From Arthrobacter_E sp041360795 (GTDB taxonomy: Bacteria > Actinomycetota > Actinomycetes > Actinomycetales > Micrococcaceae), in NCBI RefSeq assembly GCF_041360795.1, contig NZ_JBFUPW010000002.1, positions 1 through 64,000 of the forward strand: 64,000 nucleotides of DNA, given 5' to 3'. Every line of letters starts with the position of its first letter. The first letter of the stretch is position 1. A model generated the notes under the pieces. The model was not told where the DNA came from. It saw only the letters and a list, made by a program, of their open reading frames with translations, and made no database searches. Positions 1-9,058 of this stretch are shown piece after piece. Both the position numbers and the translations under genes were made by a program.

Positions 1-189
1 GCGGCGAATCAGTGATTACCAAAAAAACATTGGTATCAAAAAAACATGACACACTATTGAGTTCTCAAACAACAGACATCCAACCGTCTATCCCGGACAC
101 GAAGGTTCCAGGACGATGAGGAAGGTTGTTTGCCGCCTTCGGGCGGTTCCGGATCCTTCAGGACCCTTTCCGTCTCCGTCGCGGCGACT
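1..189 (-). other. rRNA operon leader (5' external transcribed spacer), gene body outside the window
   Basis: Read on the minus strand, positions 80-50 carry TTGTTTGAGAACTCAATAG, the conserved antitermination/processing motif found in actinobacterial rRNA leaders and 16S-23S spacers. A strong promoter lies about 120 bases upstream on the same strand, so I read this as the leader of an operon whose 16S gene starts left of position 1. A G+C hairpin (GCCGCC/GGGCGG around 131-147) lies in the leader. Without the promoter a 16S-23S spacer would be equally possible. Confidence 0.72.
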
Positions 190-195
190 GGATCA

Positions 196-224
196 ACTAT
201 ACGCACCTTCCGGCGTCTGCGCAA
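196..224 (-). promoter_or_regulatory. Putative rRNA operon promoter
   Basis: On the minus strand TTGCGC (224-219) is followed by a 17-base spacer and TATAGT (201-196). Transcription would start near 189 and run left into the rRNA leader motif. The near-consensus -10 and ideal spacing suit a strong housekeeping promoter. The divergent nitrilase gene starts at 477. The remaining bases 225-476 hold no other feature I can support. Confidence 0.7.
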
Positions 225-476
225 ATTCAGCACCCTGGGGTGCCTTCGTGCCCGGAAGTTCCGCGGAATTCCGGGGATTTCACGGGTTCTCCGGCCCCGG
301 ATCGGGCCATCGTCCGCGGCAGCGAATTCTGTGAAGCCCGCCACATCAGCGCCACGTCAGCGCTCCAGAACGCTCCGGGTGACCCGGGAGGGACTGGACT
401 CGGCCGTCCTCCCGGCAGATGCTGGAGTGGTCAGTGCCGGGATATGCCCGGCTCCTCCCGCGCACCAGGAGTACGC

Positions 477-1289
477 ATGCTCATCGCTCTCGCCCAGATC
501 CACAGCGGCCCCGATCTCACCGGCAACCTCGCGTCGGTACGTGAGTTCACCGCCCGGGCGGCCGAGGCCGGAGCGCGCCTGATCGTGTTCCCGGAAGCCA
601 CGATGCGGGCCTTCGGCAATCCGCTCCGGGACATCGCCGAACCGCTGGACGGCCCCTGGGCCCGCGAGGTGGAAGGAATCGCCCGCGAGTACGGCATCAC
701 CGTCGTCGCCGGCATGTTCACTCCGGGATGCGGGGCCGACGGCGATGACCGTGCCAAGGTCCGCAACACCCTGCTGGTGACGGGTCCTGAAGTCTCCGCC
801 TCCTACACCAAGATCCATCTCTATGACGCGTTCGGCTTCGCGGAGTCGGACACCGTGGAGCCGGGCGATGTGCCCGTCACGTTCGAGCTCGACGGCGTGA
901 CGTTCGGCCTGACCACCTGTTACGACGTCCGGTTCCCTGCTTTGTTCACCGCCAACGCCCTGTCCGGCGCCACCGTGCAGATCGTCTGCGCCTCGTGGGG
1001 ACCCGGACCAGGGAAGGTCGAACAATGGGAACTCCTCACCCGGGCCCGCGCGCTCGACTCCACGAGCTACCTGCTGGCCTGCGGTCAGGCCGATCCCGCG
1101 TCGGTCGGCGTGGAGAATCCGAAAGGTCATCCCACCGGCGTGGGGCACTCCGGCGTCGTGAATCCGTTCGGACAGGATGTGGCGCGCGCCGATGGCGCCG
1201 TGCAGCTGCTCTTCGCCGAACTCGACCCTGACATGGTCCGCCGGGCCAGGGAAGCCCTTCCGGTCCTCGCCAATCGTGTGGAGTTCTGA
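477..1289 (+). CDS. Carbon-nitrogen hydrolase (nitrilase superfamily)
   Basis: The 270-residue protein has the nitrilase-fold catalytic triad: Glu40 in VFPEAT, Lys112 in YTKIHLYD and Cys148 in TTCYDVRFP. The family hydrolyses amides or nitriles in the cytoplasm. The full-length single domain resembles the omega-amidase/Nit branch, but the substrate cannot be fixed from sequence. The ATG at 477 is chosen because AGGAG lies six bases upstream and the family motif LALAQ-like N-terminus starts there; the open frame extends further upstream over sequence that does not look like protein. The gene is monocistronic, divergent from the rRNA promoter and convergent with tyrS, from which a perfect hairpin separates it. 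Confidence 0.9.
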   Translation: MLIALAQIHSGPDLTGNLASVREFTARAAEAGARLIVFPEATMRAFGNPLRDIAEPLDGPWAREVEGIAREYGITVVAGMFTPGCGADGDDRAKVRNTLLVTGPEVSASYTKIHLYDAFGFAESDTVEPGDVPVTFELDGVTFGLTTCYDVRFPALFTANALSGATVQIVCASWGPGPGKVEQWELLTRARALDSTSYLLACGQADPASVGVENPKGHPTGVGHSGVVNPFGQDVARADGAVQLLFAELDPDMVRRAREALPVLANRVEF

Positions 1290-1303
1290 GCCCCACCGGA
1301 ACC

Positions 1304-1370
1304 GACGACGGCCCGCCACTCCCCCGGCCCACCGTGAAGGTGAGCCGCCCGGGGAGGGCGGGCCGTCGTC
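1304..1370. terminator. Bidirectional hairpin terminator between the nitrilase gene and tyrS
   Basis: Perfect 14-base arms, GACGACGGCCCGCC (1304-1317) and its complement (1357-1370), with further G+C pairing inside. It lies between two convergent stop codons. There is no T-run, as is usual for high-GC actinobacterial hairpins. Confidence 0.75.
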
Positions 1371-1394
1371 GTACGCCCCGGAAAAGGCGGAAGG

Positions 1395-2720
1395 TCAGGC
1401 GACCGTGACGCTCGCGAGGTTCTTCTTGCCGCGGCGCAGCAGCAGGTACTTGCCGTGCAGCAGATCCTCGGCGGGCACCACGAAGTCGACATCCGTCACC
1501 TTGACGTTGTTGACGTAGGCGCCACCCTCGGTGATGGTGCGGCGGGCATCGGACTTGGACTTCACCAGCTCGGTCGCGAGCAGGAGATCCACCACGGCCA
1601 GGCCGTCGGCCGGCACGGTCGCGGAGGCCAGCTCCGACGACACCGCCAGAAGCGTCGCTTCATCCAGCACCGACAGATCGCCGTTGCCGAACACCGCCGC
1701 GGACGCCGCGATGACCTTCTCGGTCGCCTCGACGCCATGCACCAGGCCGGTGACCTCCCACGCCAGACGGCGCTGCGCCTCACGGGCGAACGGACGCTCG
1801 GCCACGGACACGGCCAGCTCCTCGATCTCCGCACGGCTCAGGAAGGTGAAGACCTTCAGGCGGTCCACCACGTCGGCATCGGCGGTGTTCAGCCAGAACT
1901 GGTAGAAGGTGTACGGCGAGCACATGTCACCGTCCAGCCAGATGGCGTTGCCTTCGCTCTTGCCGAACTTGGTGCCGTCCGAGTTGGTGATCAGCGGTGT
2001 GCCCAGCGCATGCACGCTGCGGCCCTCCACCTTGCGGATCAGCTCGGTGCCGCTGGTCAGGTTGCCCCACTGGTCGCTGCCGCCGGTCTGCAGGACGCAG
2101 CCGTAGGCGCGGTTCAGTTCGAGGTAGTCCATGCCCTGGAGGATCTGGTAGCTGAACTCGGTGTAGCTGATGCCCTCGTCGGAGTTCAGACGGCTCGCGA
2201 CGATGTCCTTCTTGATCATCGTGCCCACGCGGAAGTGCTTGCCCACCTCGCGCAGGAAGTCGATCGCGGACAGCGGCGCGGTCCAGTCCAGATTGTTCAC
2301 CAGGCGCGCGGTGTTCTCCCCTTCGAACGAGAGGAAGCGCGAGACCTGCGCCTGGAGCTTCTCCACCCACTCGGCCACGGTCTCCCGGGTGTTGAGCACC
2401 CGCTCGGCCGTCTGGCGCGGATCACCGATCAGCCCGGTGGAACCGCCCACCAGCGCCAGCGGCTTGTGGCCGGCCAGCTGGAGACGGCGCATCACCAGGA
2501 GCTGCACCAGGTTGCCGAGGTGCAGGGACGGCGCCGTGGGGTCGAAGCCGCAATAGTAGGTCACAGGCTCGCCGGCAAGGAGTTTCTCCAGTTCCGCCTC
2601 ATCCGTGGACACGTGGATCAGGCCACGCCACTTCAGCTCCTGCCAGACGTTGGCAAAGGCGGAATCGTTCTTCTGCTTAGCGAGGGCGGGGCCCTCGATG
2701 GTTTCGCTCAGCTGTGACAC
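1395..2720 (-). CDS. tyrS: Tyrosine--tRNA ligase
   Basis: Class I aminoacyl-tRNA synthetase of 441 residues that charges tRNA-Tyr. The HIGH motif appears as HLGN (67-70) after YYCGFDPTAPS, the KMSKS loop as KFGKS, and the C-terminal 65 or so residues form the S4 RNA-binding domain (KSKSDARRTI...). Length fits the bacterial TyrRS family. The GTG at 2720 is directly abutted by GGAGGG, too close for a ribosome-binding site, but a TAATTT -10 element six bases before the GTG points to a leaderless mRNA with this start. It lies downstream of helD on the same strand but has its own promoter. Confidence 0.97.
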   Translation of the reverse strand: MSQLSETIEGPALAKQKNDSAFANVWQELKWRGLIHVSTDEAELEKLLAGEPVTYYCGFDPTAPSLHLGNLVQLLVMRRLQLAGHKPLALVGGSTGLIGDPRQTAERVLNTRETVAEWVEKLQAQVSRFLSFEGENTARLVNNLDWTAPLSAIDFLREVGKHFRVGTMIKKDIVASRLNSDEGISYTEFSYQILQGMDYLELNRAYGCVLQTGGSDQWGNLTSGTELIRKVEGRSVHALGTPLITNSDGTKFGKSEGNAIWLDGDMCSPYTFYQFWLNTADADVVDRLKVFTFLSRAEIEELAVSVAERPFAREAQRRLAWEVTGLVHGVEATEKVIAASAAVFGNGDLSVLDEATLLAVSSELASATVPADGLAVVDLLLATELVKSKSDARRTITEGGAYVNNVKVTDVDFVVPAEDLLHGKYLLLRRGKKNLASVTVA

Positions 2721-2726
2721 CCCTCC

Positions 2727-2732
2727 AAATTA
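2727..2732 (-). promoter_or_regulatory. -10 element of tyrS (leaderless)
   Basis: TAATTT, six bases (GGAGGG), then the GTG of tyrS. Transcription from this box would start at or beside the start codon. Confidence 0.55.
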
Positions 2733-2747
2733 GCATTCCCCACGGGC

Positions 2748-4979
2748 TCAGACCTTCTCGATGCCCTCCGGGATGGGCCCGGAGGCGATCAGGCGGAGGC
2801 GCTGGGTGGGACGGGTCATGGCGACGTACAGATCACCCACGCGTCCGTCCGCCTCGTCCAGGAGTTCCTGGGGCTCGAGGATGACGACACCGTCGAATTC
2901 GAGGCCCTTCGCCTCCTGCGGACTGATCACCACGATGTCCTGGTCGTAGCTTCCCGATCCCGTGCCGACGCGGCCGCCGTACTCGGCGCGCAGGGCCGCC
3001 TCGGCCGCGGCGCGGTGGCGGGGGCCGCTGATGACGGCGAGCAGGCCGCCGTCGAGCATCTCGAGCTCTTCGGGGACGGCGCGCACCAGGTGGGGCACGA
3101 CGTCGGACGCGGACACCCGGTCGATCTGCGGCGCCCAGCGGCCCTCCCGGACCGCCTTGGGGGCGGAGACGATCTGACCGGCGGCGTTCGCCATCCGGAC
3201 CGCGGCCTCGGCGATCTGCGACGGGGTGCGGTAGTTGACCGTGAGTTCCTCCTGGCGCCAGTGATCACCGAACTCGGGGGTCAGCGCCGAGGCCCAGGAC
3301 AGCGCACCCGCGGCGGAGCTGGTCTGAGCGATGTCACCCACGATCGTGAACGACTTGAGCGGGCAGCGGCGGGCCAGAAGGCGCCACTGCATGTGCGAGA
3401 GCTCCTGCGCCTCGTCCACCACCACGTGGCCGTAGGCCCAGTTGCGGTCTCCGCGCGCACGGTCCGCGGCACTCAGCCGGTGATGCTGCTCGGCGTTCCG
3501 CTCCGCGAGTTCCTCCGCGGTGAAGAGCGGGTCGATGCCCATGTGCTCCATGTTCCGCAGAGTCGCCTTGGCGTTCTCCACGTCCCGCTGACGCTCCTGC
3601 TCCGCGAGGGCGGCGTTGCGGCCGGCGTGGACGTCGTAGTCGCCCAGGAGTTCGGCCGCCTCGTCCAGGAGCGGCACATCCGCCTCCGTCCAGGGCGCGT
3701 CCGCCGGGCGGAGCAGGAGCTCACGCTCCGCCTCGGTGAACCCCGGAGTGCAGGCCTTCAGGATGTCCGGGCGGGAGAAGAGCTCGGACAGGAGTTTCTC
3801 CGGCGTCATCGGCATCCAGGCGAGGTTCAGCGCCACCCGGACGTCGGCGGAGGACCGGACGTCCTCCGCCAGGTACGAACGGTCTGCGCTGTTGCCCGGG
3901 TTGGCGGCCAGGACCTTCTCGGTGAGCTGCTCCGTGAGCTCGCGCAGCAGGATCTTGACGAACGTCCCGCGCGCCTCATTATGCGGCTTGCCGGACTGGC
4001 GGGCCTTCTCCCGGGCACGGGAGACCTGCTTGGGGCTCAGGGTCAGGCGGTAGCCCTCGACCTCGAGCGTCCGCGGCGAGCGGAAGGTGCGCTGGCGCTG
4101 CGCCACAGCGTTGGCCACGACGATCGCCATGGCGAGGCGTCCCTTGAGGGCTGCCACCCGCGGATCGGCTTCCGGGACGGCGTCGATGCCCGGCATGAGC
4201 TTGCCGAGACTGGCCATGACCACGCCGGTCTCACCCAGGGACGGCAGCACGCGCTCGATGTACTTCATGAAGGACGTGCTGGGGCCGACCAGCAGCACAC
4301 CCGCGGACTTCAGCCGCTCACGGTGCGTGTACAGCAGGTACGCGGCGCGGTGCAGGGCCACGGCAGTCTTGCCCGTGCCGGGACCGCCCTGGACCACGAG
4401 TGCCCCGGACATGGAGCTGCGGATGATGCGGTCCTGCTCGGCCTGAATGGTGCTGACGATGTCGGACATCTGTCCGGTGCGCTTCGAGTTCAGGGCCGCG
4501 AGCAGGGCGCCTTCCCCCTGGTGGCCGGTCTGCTCACCCAGCATGCCCGGGTCCAGGACGTCGTCCTCCATGGCCTTGAGGTCGCGGCCGGACAGGATCA
4601 GGTGACGACGGCGGCGCACACCCTGCCGGTCGAACGCCGTGGCCTGGTAGAAATGACCCGCCTCGGGGGCGCGCCAGTCGACCATGAGCCGCTGCAGGTC
4701 CTCCGTGGACAGGCCGATGCGGCCGATGTACTGGGCCTCGCCGTCGTCCAGGTCCAGGCGCCCGAACACGAGCCGGTCCTCGACCGCGTCCAGCTGCGCC
4801 AGCCGGTCCTCATACAGCGCGGCGAACGCGTCCCGCTCGGACACGTTCTGCATGCTCCCCACGGGTCCGCCCCGGCGCACACGGGCGAGCTGCCCGCGCT
4901 TCTCTTCCCGGAGTTCATCCAGCCGGTGGTACAGGCCGTGGACATAGTCCCGTTCACGCGCCAGCTCAGCCTCGAGCAT
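2748..4979 (-). CDS. helD: HelD-type UvrD/Rep-like ATPase (RNA polymerase recycling factor)
   Basis: SF1-type ATPase of 743 residues. The N-terminus is an antiparallel coiled coil (residues 1-75, many Arg/Glu/Leu), Walker A is GGPGTGKT (198-205), Walker B is VVVDEAQE, and the C-terminal UvrD-like part has EAKGLEFDGVVI and YVAMTRPTQRL. Coiled-coil N-termini joined to split RecA-like domains are typical of HelD, which in Gram-positives dislodges stalled RNA polymerase and in some actinobacteria contributes to rifampicin tolerance (family knowledge). The ATG at 4979 is preferred over upstream in-frame starts because AGGAG lies eight bases ahead and the HelD-like sequence begins there. Placed between apt and tyrS. 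A TAGAAT box at 5033-5038 could be its -10, but I see no convincing -35. Confidence 0.88.
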   Translation of the reverse strand: MLEAELARERDYVHGLYHRLDELREEKRGQLARVRRGGPVGSMQNVSERDAFAALYEDRLAQLDAVEDRLVFGRLDLDDGEAQYIGRIGLSTEDLQRLMVDWRAPEAGHFYQATAFDRQGVRRRRHLILSGRDLKAMEDDVLDPGMLGEQTGHQGEGALLAALNSKRTGQMSDIVSTIQAEQDRIIRSSMSGALVVQGGPGTGKTAVALHRAAYLLYTHRERLKSAGVLLVGPSTSFMKYIERVLPSLGETGVVMASLGKLMPGIDAVPEADPRVAALKGRLAMAIVVANAVAQRQRTFRSPRTLEVEGYRLTLSPKQVSRAREKARQSGKPHNEARGTFVKILLRELTEQLTEKVLAANPGNSADRSYLAEDVRSSADVRVALNLAWMPMTPEKLLSELFSRPDILKACTPGFTEAERELLLRPADAPWTEADVPLLDEAAELLGDYDVHAGRNAALAEQERQRDVENAKATLRNMEHMGIDPLFTAEELAERNAEQHHRLSAADRARGDRNWAYGHVVVDEAQELSHMQWRLLARRCPLKSFTIVGDIAQTSSAAGALSWASALTPEFGDHWRQEELTVNYRTPSQIAEAAVRMANAAGQIVSAPKAVREGRWAPQIDRVSASDVVPHLVRAVPEELEMLDGGLLAVISGPRHRAAAEAALRAEYGGRVGTGSGSYDQDIVVISPQEAKGLEFDGVVILEPQELLDEADGRVGDLYVAMTRPTQRLRLIASGPIPEGIEKV

Positions 4980-5176
4980 CAAGCAACTCCTCTTCGCCAA
5001 GGTTCCCCGCCATTGTCGATAACGGACCGTCCATTCTACAGCCATTCGGGTGAACGGAAGGGAACGTCCCGGCGGACCGGCGGAGGCGGCTGTCCGAGAG
5101 CACCGGGCGGGACCCGGCCTGCCCGTCGGAGCGCGCTGCGGGCACGCCCGCGGCTGCTCCATCAGAGCATCCGGAG

Positions 5177-5731
5177 TCAGACCTTCTGAAGGGCGTGCAC
5201 GAGGTCCAGATCGATGCCGGCCGCGGCCAGGCGATCACGGCCCGGGAGGCCGTCGAGCTCCATGACGACGCCGATCCCCGTGACCTCCACGCCGGCGCGG
5301 GAGAAGAGTTCATGCGCGGCGGCGAGCGTGCCGCCGGTGGCGAGGACGTCGTCGAGCAGGAGGACGCGGGTGCCCGGCGCGAGGTCATCCCGGTGGATCT
5401 CCAGCGTGGCCGTGCCGTACTCGAGCACGTACTCCTGCGCGAAGGTCTCCCGCGGAAGCTTGCCGGCCTTGCGCACGGCCACCACGCCCTTGCCGGAGGC
5501 GTATGCCGCCGCGGCGGCGAGCAGGAAGCCGCGGGCCTCCACGCCTGCCACGACGTCGAAACGGCCCGCGTACGGCTCCACCAGAGCGTCCACCACGGTG
5601 CGGAAGCCCTCGCCGTCGGCGAAGACCGGGGTCAGGTCACGGAAGACGATGCCGGGTTCCGGATAATCCGGGATGACGGCGCAGAGCCGGTCGAGAAGGG
5701 CGATGGCGGATTCATGGGCTGTTTCAGGCAC
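5177..5731 (-). CDS. apt: Adenine phosphoribosyltransferase
   Basis: 184-residue type I phosphoribosyltransferase that makes AMP from adenine and PRPP in purine salvage. The N-terminal hood sequence PDYPEPGIVFRDLTPV and the PRPP-binding loop VLLLDDVLATGGT are diagnostic. In many actinobacteria apt sits with secDF and relA; here it stands alone between helD and an amidohydrolase/permease pair, which fits a salvage neighbourhood but proves nothing. It starts with GTG at 5731. The GGAGGG one base upstream is too near to act as a ribosome-binding site, and a TACCCT box seven bases upstream suggests a leaderless transcript. Confidence 0.94.
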   Translation of the reverse strand: MPETAHESAIALLDRLCAVIPDYPEPGIVFRDLTPVFADGEGFRTVVDALVEPYAGRFDVVAGVEARGFLLAAAAAYASGKGVVAVRKAGKLPRETFAQEYVLEYGTATLEIHRDDLAPGTRVLLLDDVLATGGTLAAAHELFSRAGVEVTGIGVVMELDGLPGRDRLAAAGIDLDLVHALQKV

Positions 5732-5738
5732 GCCCTCC

Positions 5739-5744
5739 AGGGTA
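5739..5744 (-). promoter_or_regulatory. -10 element of apt (leaderless)
   Basis: TACCCT, seven bases, then the GTG of apt. Confidence 0.42.
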
Positions 5745-5806
5745 ATACGGGCAGGGCGCCTGACATGTCCACAGGAACCCTCACGCCCGCCCCTCCGACC
5801 GGGTTC

Positions 5807-7477
5807 TCAGGCGCCGGCCGGGACCACCTGGACCGCACGGAACACCATGTTTCCCCCGATCACCGTGCCGAGGACCGGATTCGCCGCCTGTTCTTCGGGG
5901 GTCAGGCTCACCGGGTTGGCGCCGAGGAGGGTGAAGTCGGCCACACGGCCCGGCTCCACCCTCCCGGCGGAGTCCCCTCGTCCGCCGGCAAGCGCGGCGA
6001 CCGAGGTCATACCCCGGTATGCATGACGGACATCGACGGCCTGGTGCTCCTGCACCGGCCTGACGTCCGGGTCTTCGACCGGACGCCGGAGCTGGGCGTC
6101 GGCGAGCCCGACGCGGGGATCACCCGGCCCGATCGGCCAATCCGAGCCGAGCGCGACGGCGGCGCCGGCCGCCAGCAGATCCCGGGTGCGCCAGCCGTGG
6201 GCGGCGCGTTCACGACCGATCCGCCGGGACCAGTTGTCGCTGCCGTCCGCGGCGGTCATCCTCGCGCCGTGGCTCGGCTGCAGGCTCGCCACCACCCCCA
6301 GTTCCCCGAACCTCGGCAGCAGAGCATCAGGGATCGACTCGACGTGTTCGATCCGGTGCGGACCGCCCGCAGCCGTCCCCGCAGCCTGAATGGCATCCAG
6401 GGCGTGCCGCACCGCACGGTCGCCGATCGCGTGCGTGGCCGTGGGGATGCCCTGGGCGGTGAAGAACTCGACGGCGGCCGCATAGGCGTCAGGATCGCGC
6501 CAGAGGGCATCCTGATTCTCTCCGTGGCTGTCCGCGTGCTCGAACCACGCGGTCCCGTTGTCCGCAGTGCCGTCCAGCATGAATTTCACGCCCTCCACAC
6601 TCCAGCGGCGGCCATGACGCCCGATGAGCGCCGCCGTCTCCGCCCACACCTCCGGGGTGGAATCCGCCGGGACCAGCGGTGAGCAGCGCACGCGCACCGG
6701 CAGTTCCCCGTGTTCCTCGATCCAGCGGTAGACCTCCTCCCCCGGTGCTGCGAAGTCCAGGGCATGGACGCCCGTCAGACCCCAGGAGGCGAACGCCTCC
6801 AGCTGCGCCAGCACGTATCCGGCGGACTCCTCGAGAGGCGCCTCCGGGTAGTGCGCGAAGACGAGATCCATGGCCTGCAGTTCGAGGACGTACCCACTCG
6901 GGGCGCCGTCCGCGGCCAGTTCCACGGATGATTTGTCATCGAACACCTCGGCGCCGGTCAGGCCCGCGATCGCCACCGCCGCCGGGCTGATCACCAGGCT
7001 GTGAGCATCGGCCGTCATGAGGGACACCGGGACGCCAGGGAAGCTCTCCCCCAGGAACCGCCCTTCCGGCACGGCGGGGAAGACATTGACATCCAAGCCG
7101 TAGCCCGTGACCCACGCTCCGTCCGGGCTCTCCCGGACCCGGTCCGCGAGCAGTTCCAGGACCTCCGCCAAGGTCACTGCAGGGGCCAGGTCCACTCCCT
7201 GTCCCTGTTCGATGGCGCCCCAGACCGGATGAGTATGAGGATCCACCAGCCCGGGGATCAGGGTGGCTCCCGGGAGATCGTGGACCTCGGTCCCCTCTCC
7301 GATCCACGCGGCCGGATCGGCGCCGACGGCGACCACGCAGCCGTCCCGCACCGCGACGAAGGCGCCCAGCGGGTCCGCCGCGCTGACAGGCGGGCGGTTG
7401 GTGGCGCCGTCGTCGAAGTTCTCGACCTCCGCCACCCGGTACACGGCGTCCGCAGGCTGCGGAGCGTGGCCGGTCAT
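5807..7477 (-). CDS. Amidohydrolase family protein (YtcJ-like, Amidohydrolase_3)
   Basis: 556-residue metal-dependent hydrolase with a TIM-barrel. Metal ligands are seen in DPHTHP (His81, His83), THAIGDRAV, HRIEHVES and GSDWPIG, and the C-terminal composite sheet ends with GRVADFTLL. These are the hallmarks of the YtcJ group, whose members hydrolyse N-acyl or cyclic amide substrates; the exact substrate is unknown. The ATG at 7477 overlaps the permease stop in an ATGA junction, so the two are translationally coupled. Open reading continues upstream of this ATG but lies over the permease gene. With the NCS1 permease it suggests uptake followed by hydrolysis of a purine-, hydantoin- or related amide-type compound (inference). 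Confidence 0.88.
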   Translation of the reverse strand: MTGHAPQPADAVYRVAEVENFDDGATNRPPVSAADPLGAFVAVRDGCVVAVGADPAAWIGEGTEVHDLPGATLIPGLVDPHTHPVWGAIEQGQGVDLAPAVTLAEVLELLADRVRESPDGAWVTGYGLDVNVFPAVPEGRFLGESFPGVPVSLMTADAHSLVISPAAVAIAGLTGAEVFDDKSSVELAADGAPSGYVLELQAMDLVFAHYPEAPLEESAGYVLAQLEAFASWGLTGVHALDFAAPGEEVYRWIEEHGELPVRVRCSPLVPADSTPEVWAETAALIGRHGRRWSVEGVKFMLDGTADNGTAWFEHADSHGENQDALWRDPDAYAAAVEFFTAQGIPTATHAIGDRAVRHALDAIQAAGTAAGGPHRIEHVESIPDALLPRFGELGVVASLQPSHGARMTAADGSDNWSRRIGRERAAHGWRTRDLLAAGAAVALGSDWPIGPGDPRVGLADAQLRRPVEDPDVRPVQEHQAVDVRHAYRGMTSVAALAGGRGDSAGRVEPGRVADFTLLGANPVSLTPEEQAANPVLGTVIGGNMVFRAVQVVPAGA

Positions 7478-8964
7478 GCGGGGTTCCCACGGAAGAGGCC
7501 GGCGCGCGGCGAGCGGCCCACCAGCCAGTACACGAAGGCGGCCACCGTCATTCCGGCCGGAATGGACAGGCTGAGCCCTCCGACGGCGTCCGCCCCGGGG
7601 CCGGTCCAGAAGGTGGTTCCGACGAAGAGCGCCGCCGCCAGTCCGCCCAGCACCATGGCTGAGATCCCGGCCCAGTTGAATCCGGCGTCGTACCAGAAGG
7701 GGCCACCGCGGTCCTGATCCAGAAGCTGCTTTCCGTCGTAGTGGTTGCGGCGCATGACGATGTCCATCACGAACACCGCCATGGCCGGCCCGGTGAGAAC
7801 GGTGACGAGTTCCAGCATGGTGCTGACACTCGTGAGGAAGTCGAATACCAGAATCGAGTACAGGGTCATCGCCGTGCCCAGGACGCCGATCACGAGCACC
7901 GCCCACACGCGGCTGATCCGCAGGCCGATGGATTGAAGGGTGAGGCCGGCACTGTAAGCGGTCAGTCCGTTGTTGCTGACGGTGTTCAGGACCACTGCCA
8001 CCACGAAGACCGGCACGAACCAGCCCGGCATGATCCCTTCCAGCGCTTTCTCCGGGTCGCTCATGTCCAGGGAGGTCGCCGCGACGGCGCCCACCGCGGT
8101 GAACACGACGCTGGGCAGGAAAGCGCCCAGGAAAGTCCAGCCGGCGACGGCGGAAGCACGGGTCCTGCTGGGCAGGTACCGGGCCAGGTCGGGGCTGTTG
8201 CTGTACGAGAGCGGAGCGGACGCCACAATGGCGAAGCCTCCCGCGAGAGCGGCCCACAGGGACGCACCTTCCAGCGCCTCGGGCGGCTGGTAGGACCAGT
8301 CCGCACGCCCCAGGATGAAGGCGCTGACCACGATGAAAACCAAGGTGAGCAGGATGCTGAGCGGCCCGTAGAGACGCAGAATGGCGCCGTGTCCATAGAC
8401 CGCCAGCGCGATGGTGGCGGCGGCGATGACGACGATCACCGTGGAACTGACGAGCGGTGAGACTTCCAGACCGAACCGACCCGCAAGACCGATGCCGGCC
8501 ACGGAGGCTGCGGACCAGTTCAGGGCCAGGTAGGCGGCGGCGATGAGCCAGCCTGTGACCACCAGGACCACCTTGTTCCCCCGGATCCCGTACATGGCCC
8601 GCGAGATCACGGAGCCGGTGGTGCCCGCCGATGGCCCGCTGATCGAGATGAAGGCCGTGAACGCCCAGAAGAGGTTGCCCACCACGATCACCCAGAGGGC
8701 CTGCTCGAGGCTGAGTCCCATGAGGACGAGGGCGGCGCCGACCACGAGACTCAGGTAACTGACGTTCGGGGCGGCCCAGACGGAGAAGAGGCTGCGGGCC
8801 TTGCCGTGCCGTTCCCCTTCCGGAATGTGGTCTATGCCGTGGGCTTCGAGCCGGACGGCGGTCTCCGGGCCCGGGGCGCCGGTGCCCCAGGGTGCGGAGG
8901 CAGGGGCTTCTTCGCCGCTGCGCGTGGCGCCGTCCGCCTCGGAAGTGCTGTGCATGACAGCCAT
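7474..8964 (-). CDS. NCS1 family permease (purine/cytosine/allantoin type)
   Basis: 496-residue integral membrane protein with about 12 hydrophobic helices. The N-terminal cytoplasmic stretch followed by SLFSVWAAPNVSYLSL, then ISGPSAGTTGSVISRAMYGIRGN and TVSNNGLTAYSAGL, are typical of NCS1 symporters for nucleobases and hydantoins. The ATG at 8964 has GAAGGA six bases upstream and is preferred to in-frame starts further out (9000) and further in (8955). It heads a two-gene operon with the amidohydrolase and faces a divergent TetR gene, with a palindrome in the shared promoter region. Confidence 0.9.
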   Translation of the reverse strand: MAVMHSTSEADGATRSGEEAPASAPWGTGAPGPETAVRLEAHGIDHIPEGERHGKARSLFSVWAAPNVSYLSLVVGAALVLMGLSLEQALWVIVVGNLFWAFTAFISISGPSAGTTGSVISRAMYGIRGNKVVLVVTGWLIAAAYLALNWSAASVAGIGLAGRFGLEVSPLVSSTVIVVIAAATIALAVYGHGAILRLYGPLSILLTLVFIVVSAFILGRADWSYQPPEALEGASLWAALAGGFAIVASAPLSYSNSPDLARYLPSRTRASAVAGWTFLGAFLPSVVFTAVGAVAATSLDMSDPEKALEGIMPGWFVPVFVVAVVLNTVSNNGLTAYSAGLTLQSIGLRISRVWAVLVIGVLGTAMTLYSILVFDFLTSVSTMLELVTVLTGPAMAVFVMDIVMRRNHYDGKQLLDQDRGGPFWYDAGFNWAGISAMVLGGLAAALFVGTTFWTGPGADAVGGLSLSIPAGMTVAAFVYWLVGRSPRAGLFRGNPA

Positions 8965-9006
8965 GGGAAATCCTTCGTGATCACAGTCTCCAGTTAGCAT
9001 GAGTGC

Positions 9007-9026
9007 TATTGGTCACTTGTCCAATA
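9007..9026. promoter_or_regulatory. Putative TetR operator in the divergent permease/TetR promoter region
   Basis: A 20-base palindrome whose half-sites are TATTGGTCA and TGTCCAATA, with two mismatched pairs. It overlaps TTGTCC (9017-9022), which with TAATAG (9040-9045, 17-base spacing) could be the TetR promoter, and TTGGAC on the other strand for the permease. The position and size fit TetR-family operators. Confidence 0.6.
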
Positions 9027-9058
9027 ATTGTGATCCATCTAATAGTGTGGAGGTCATG

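Noticed and set aside
1..100. 16S-23S internal spacer instead of an operon leader
   Set aside because: Possible from the motif alone, but a strong promoter immediately upstream on the same strand makes a leader more likely.
5033..5061. Promoter for helD at TAGAAT
   Set aside because: The -10 is good, but no -35 at 16-18 bases could be found, so it is not listed as a feature.
3015..5189. A 724-codon plus-strand frame opposite helD
   Set aside because: Low-complexity Arg/His/Gly-rich translation and no motifs, while the minus strand encodes a complete ATPase.
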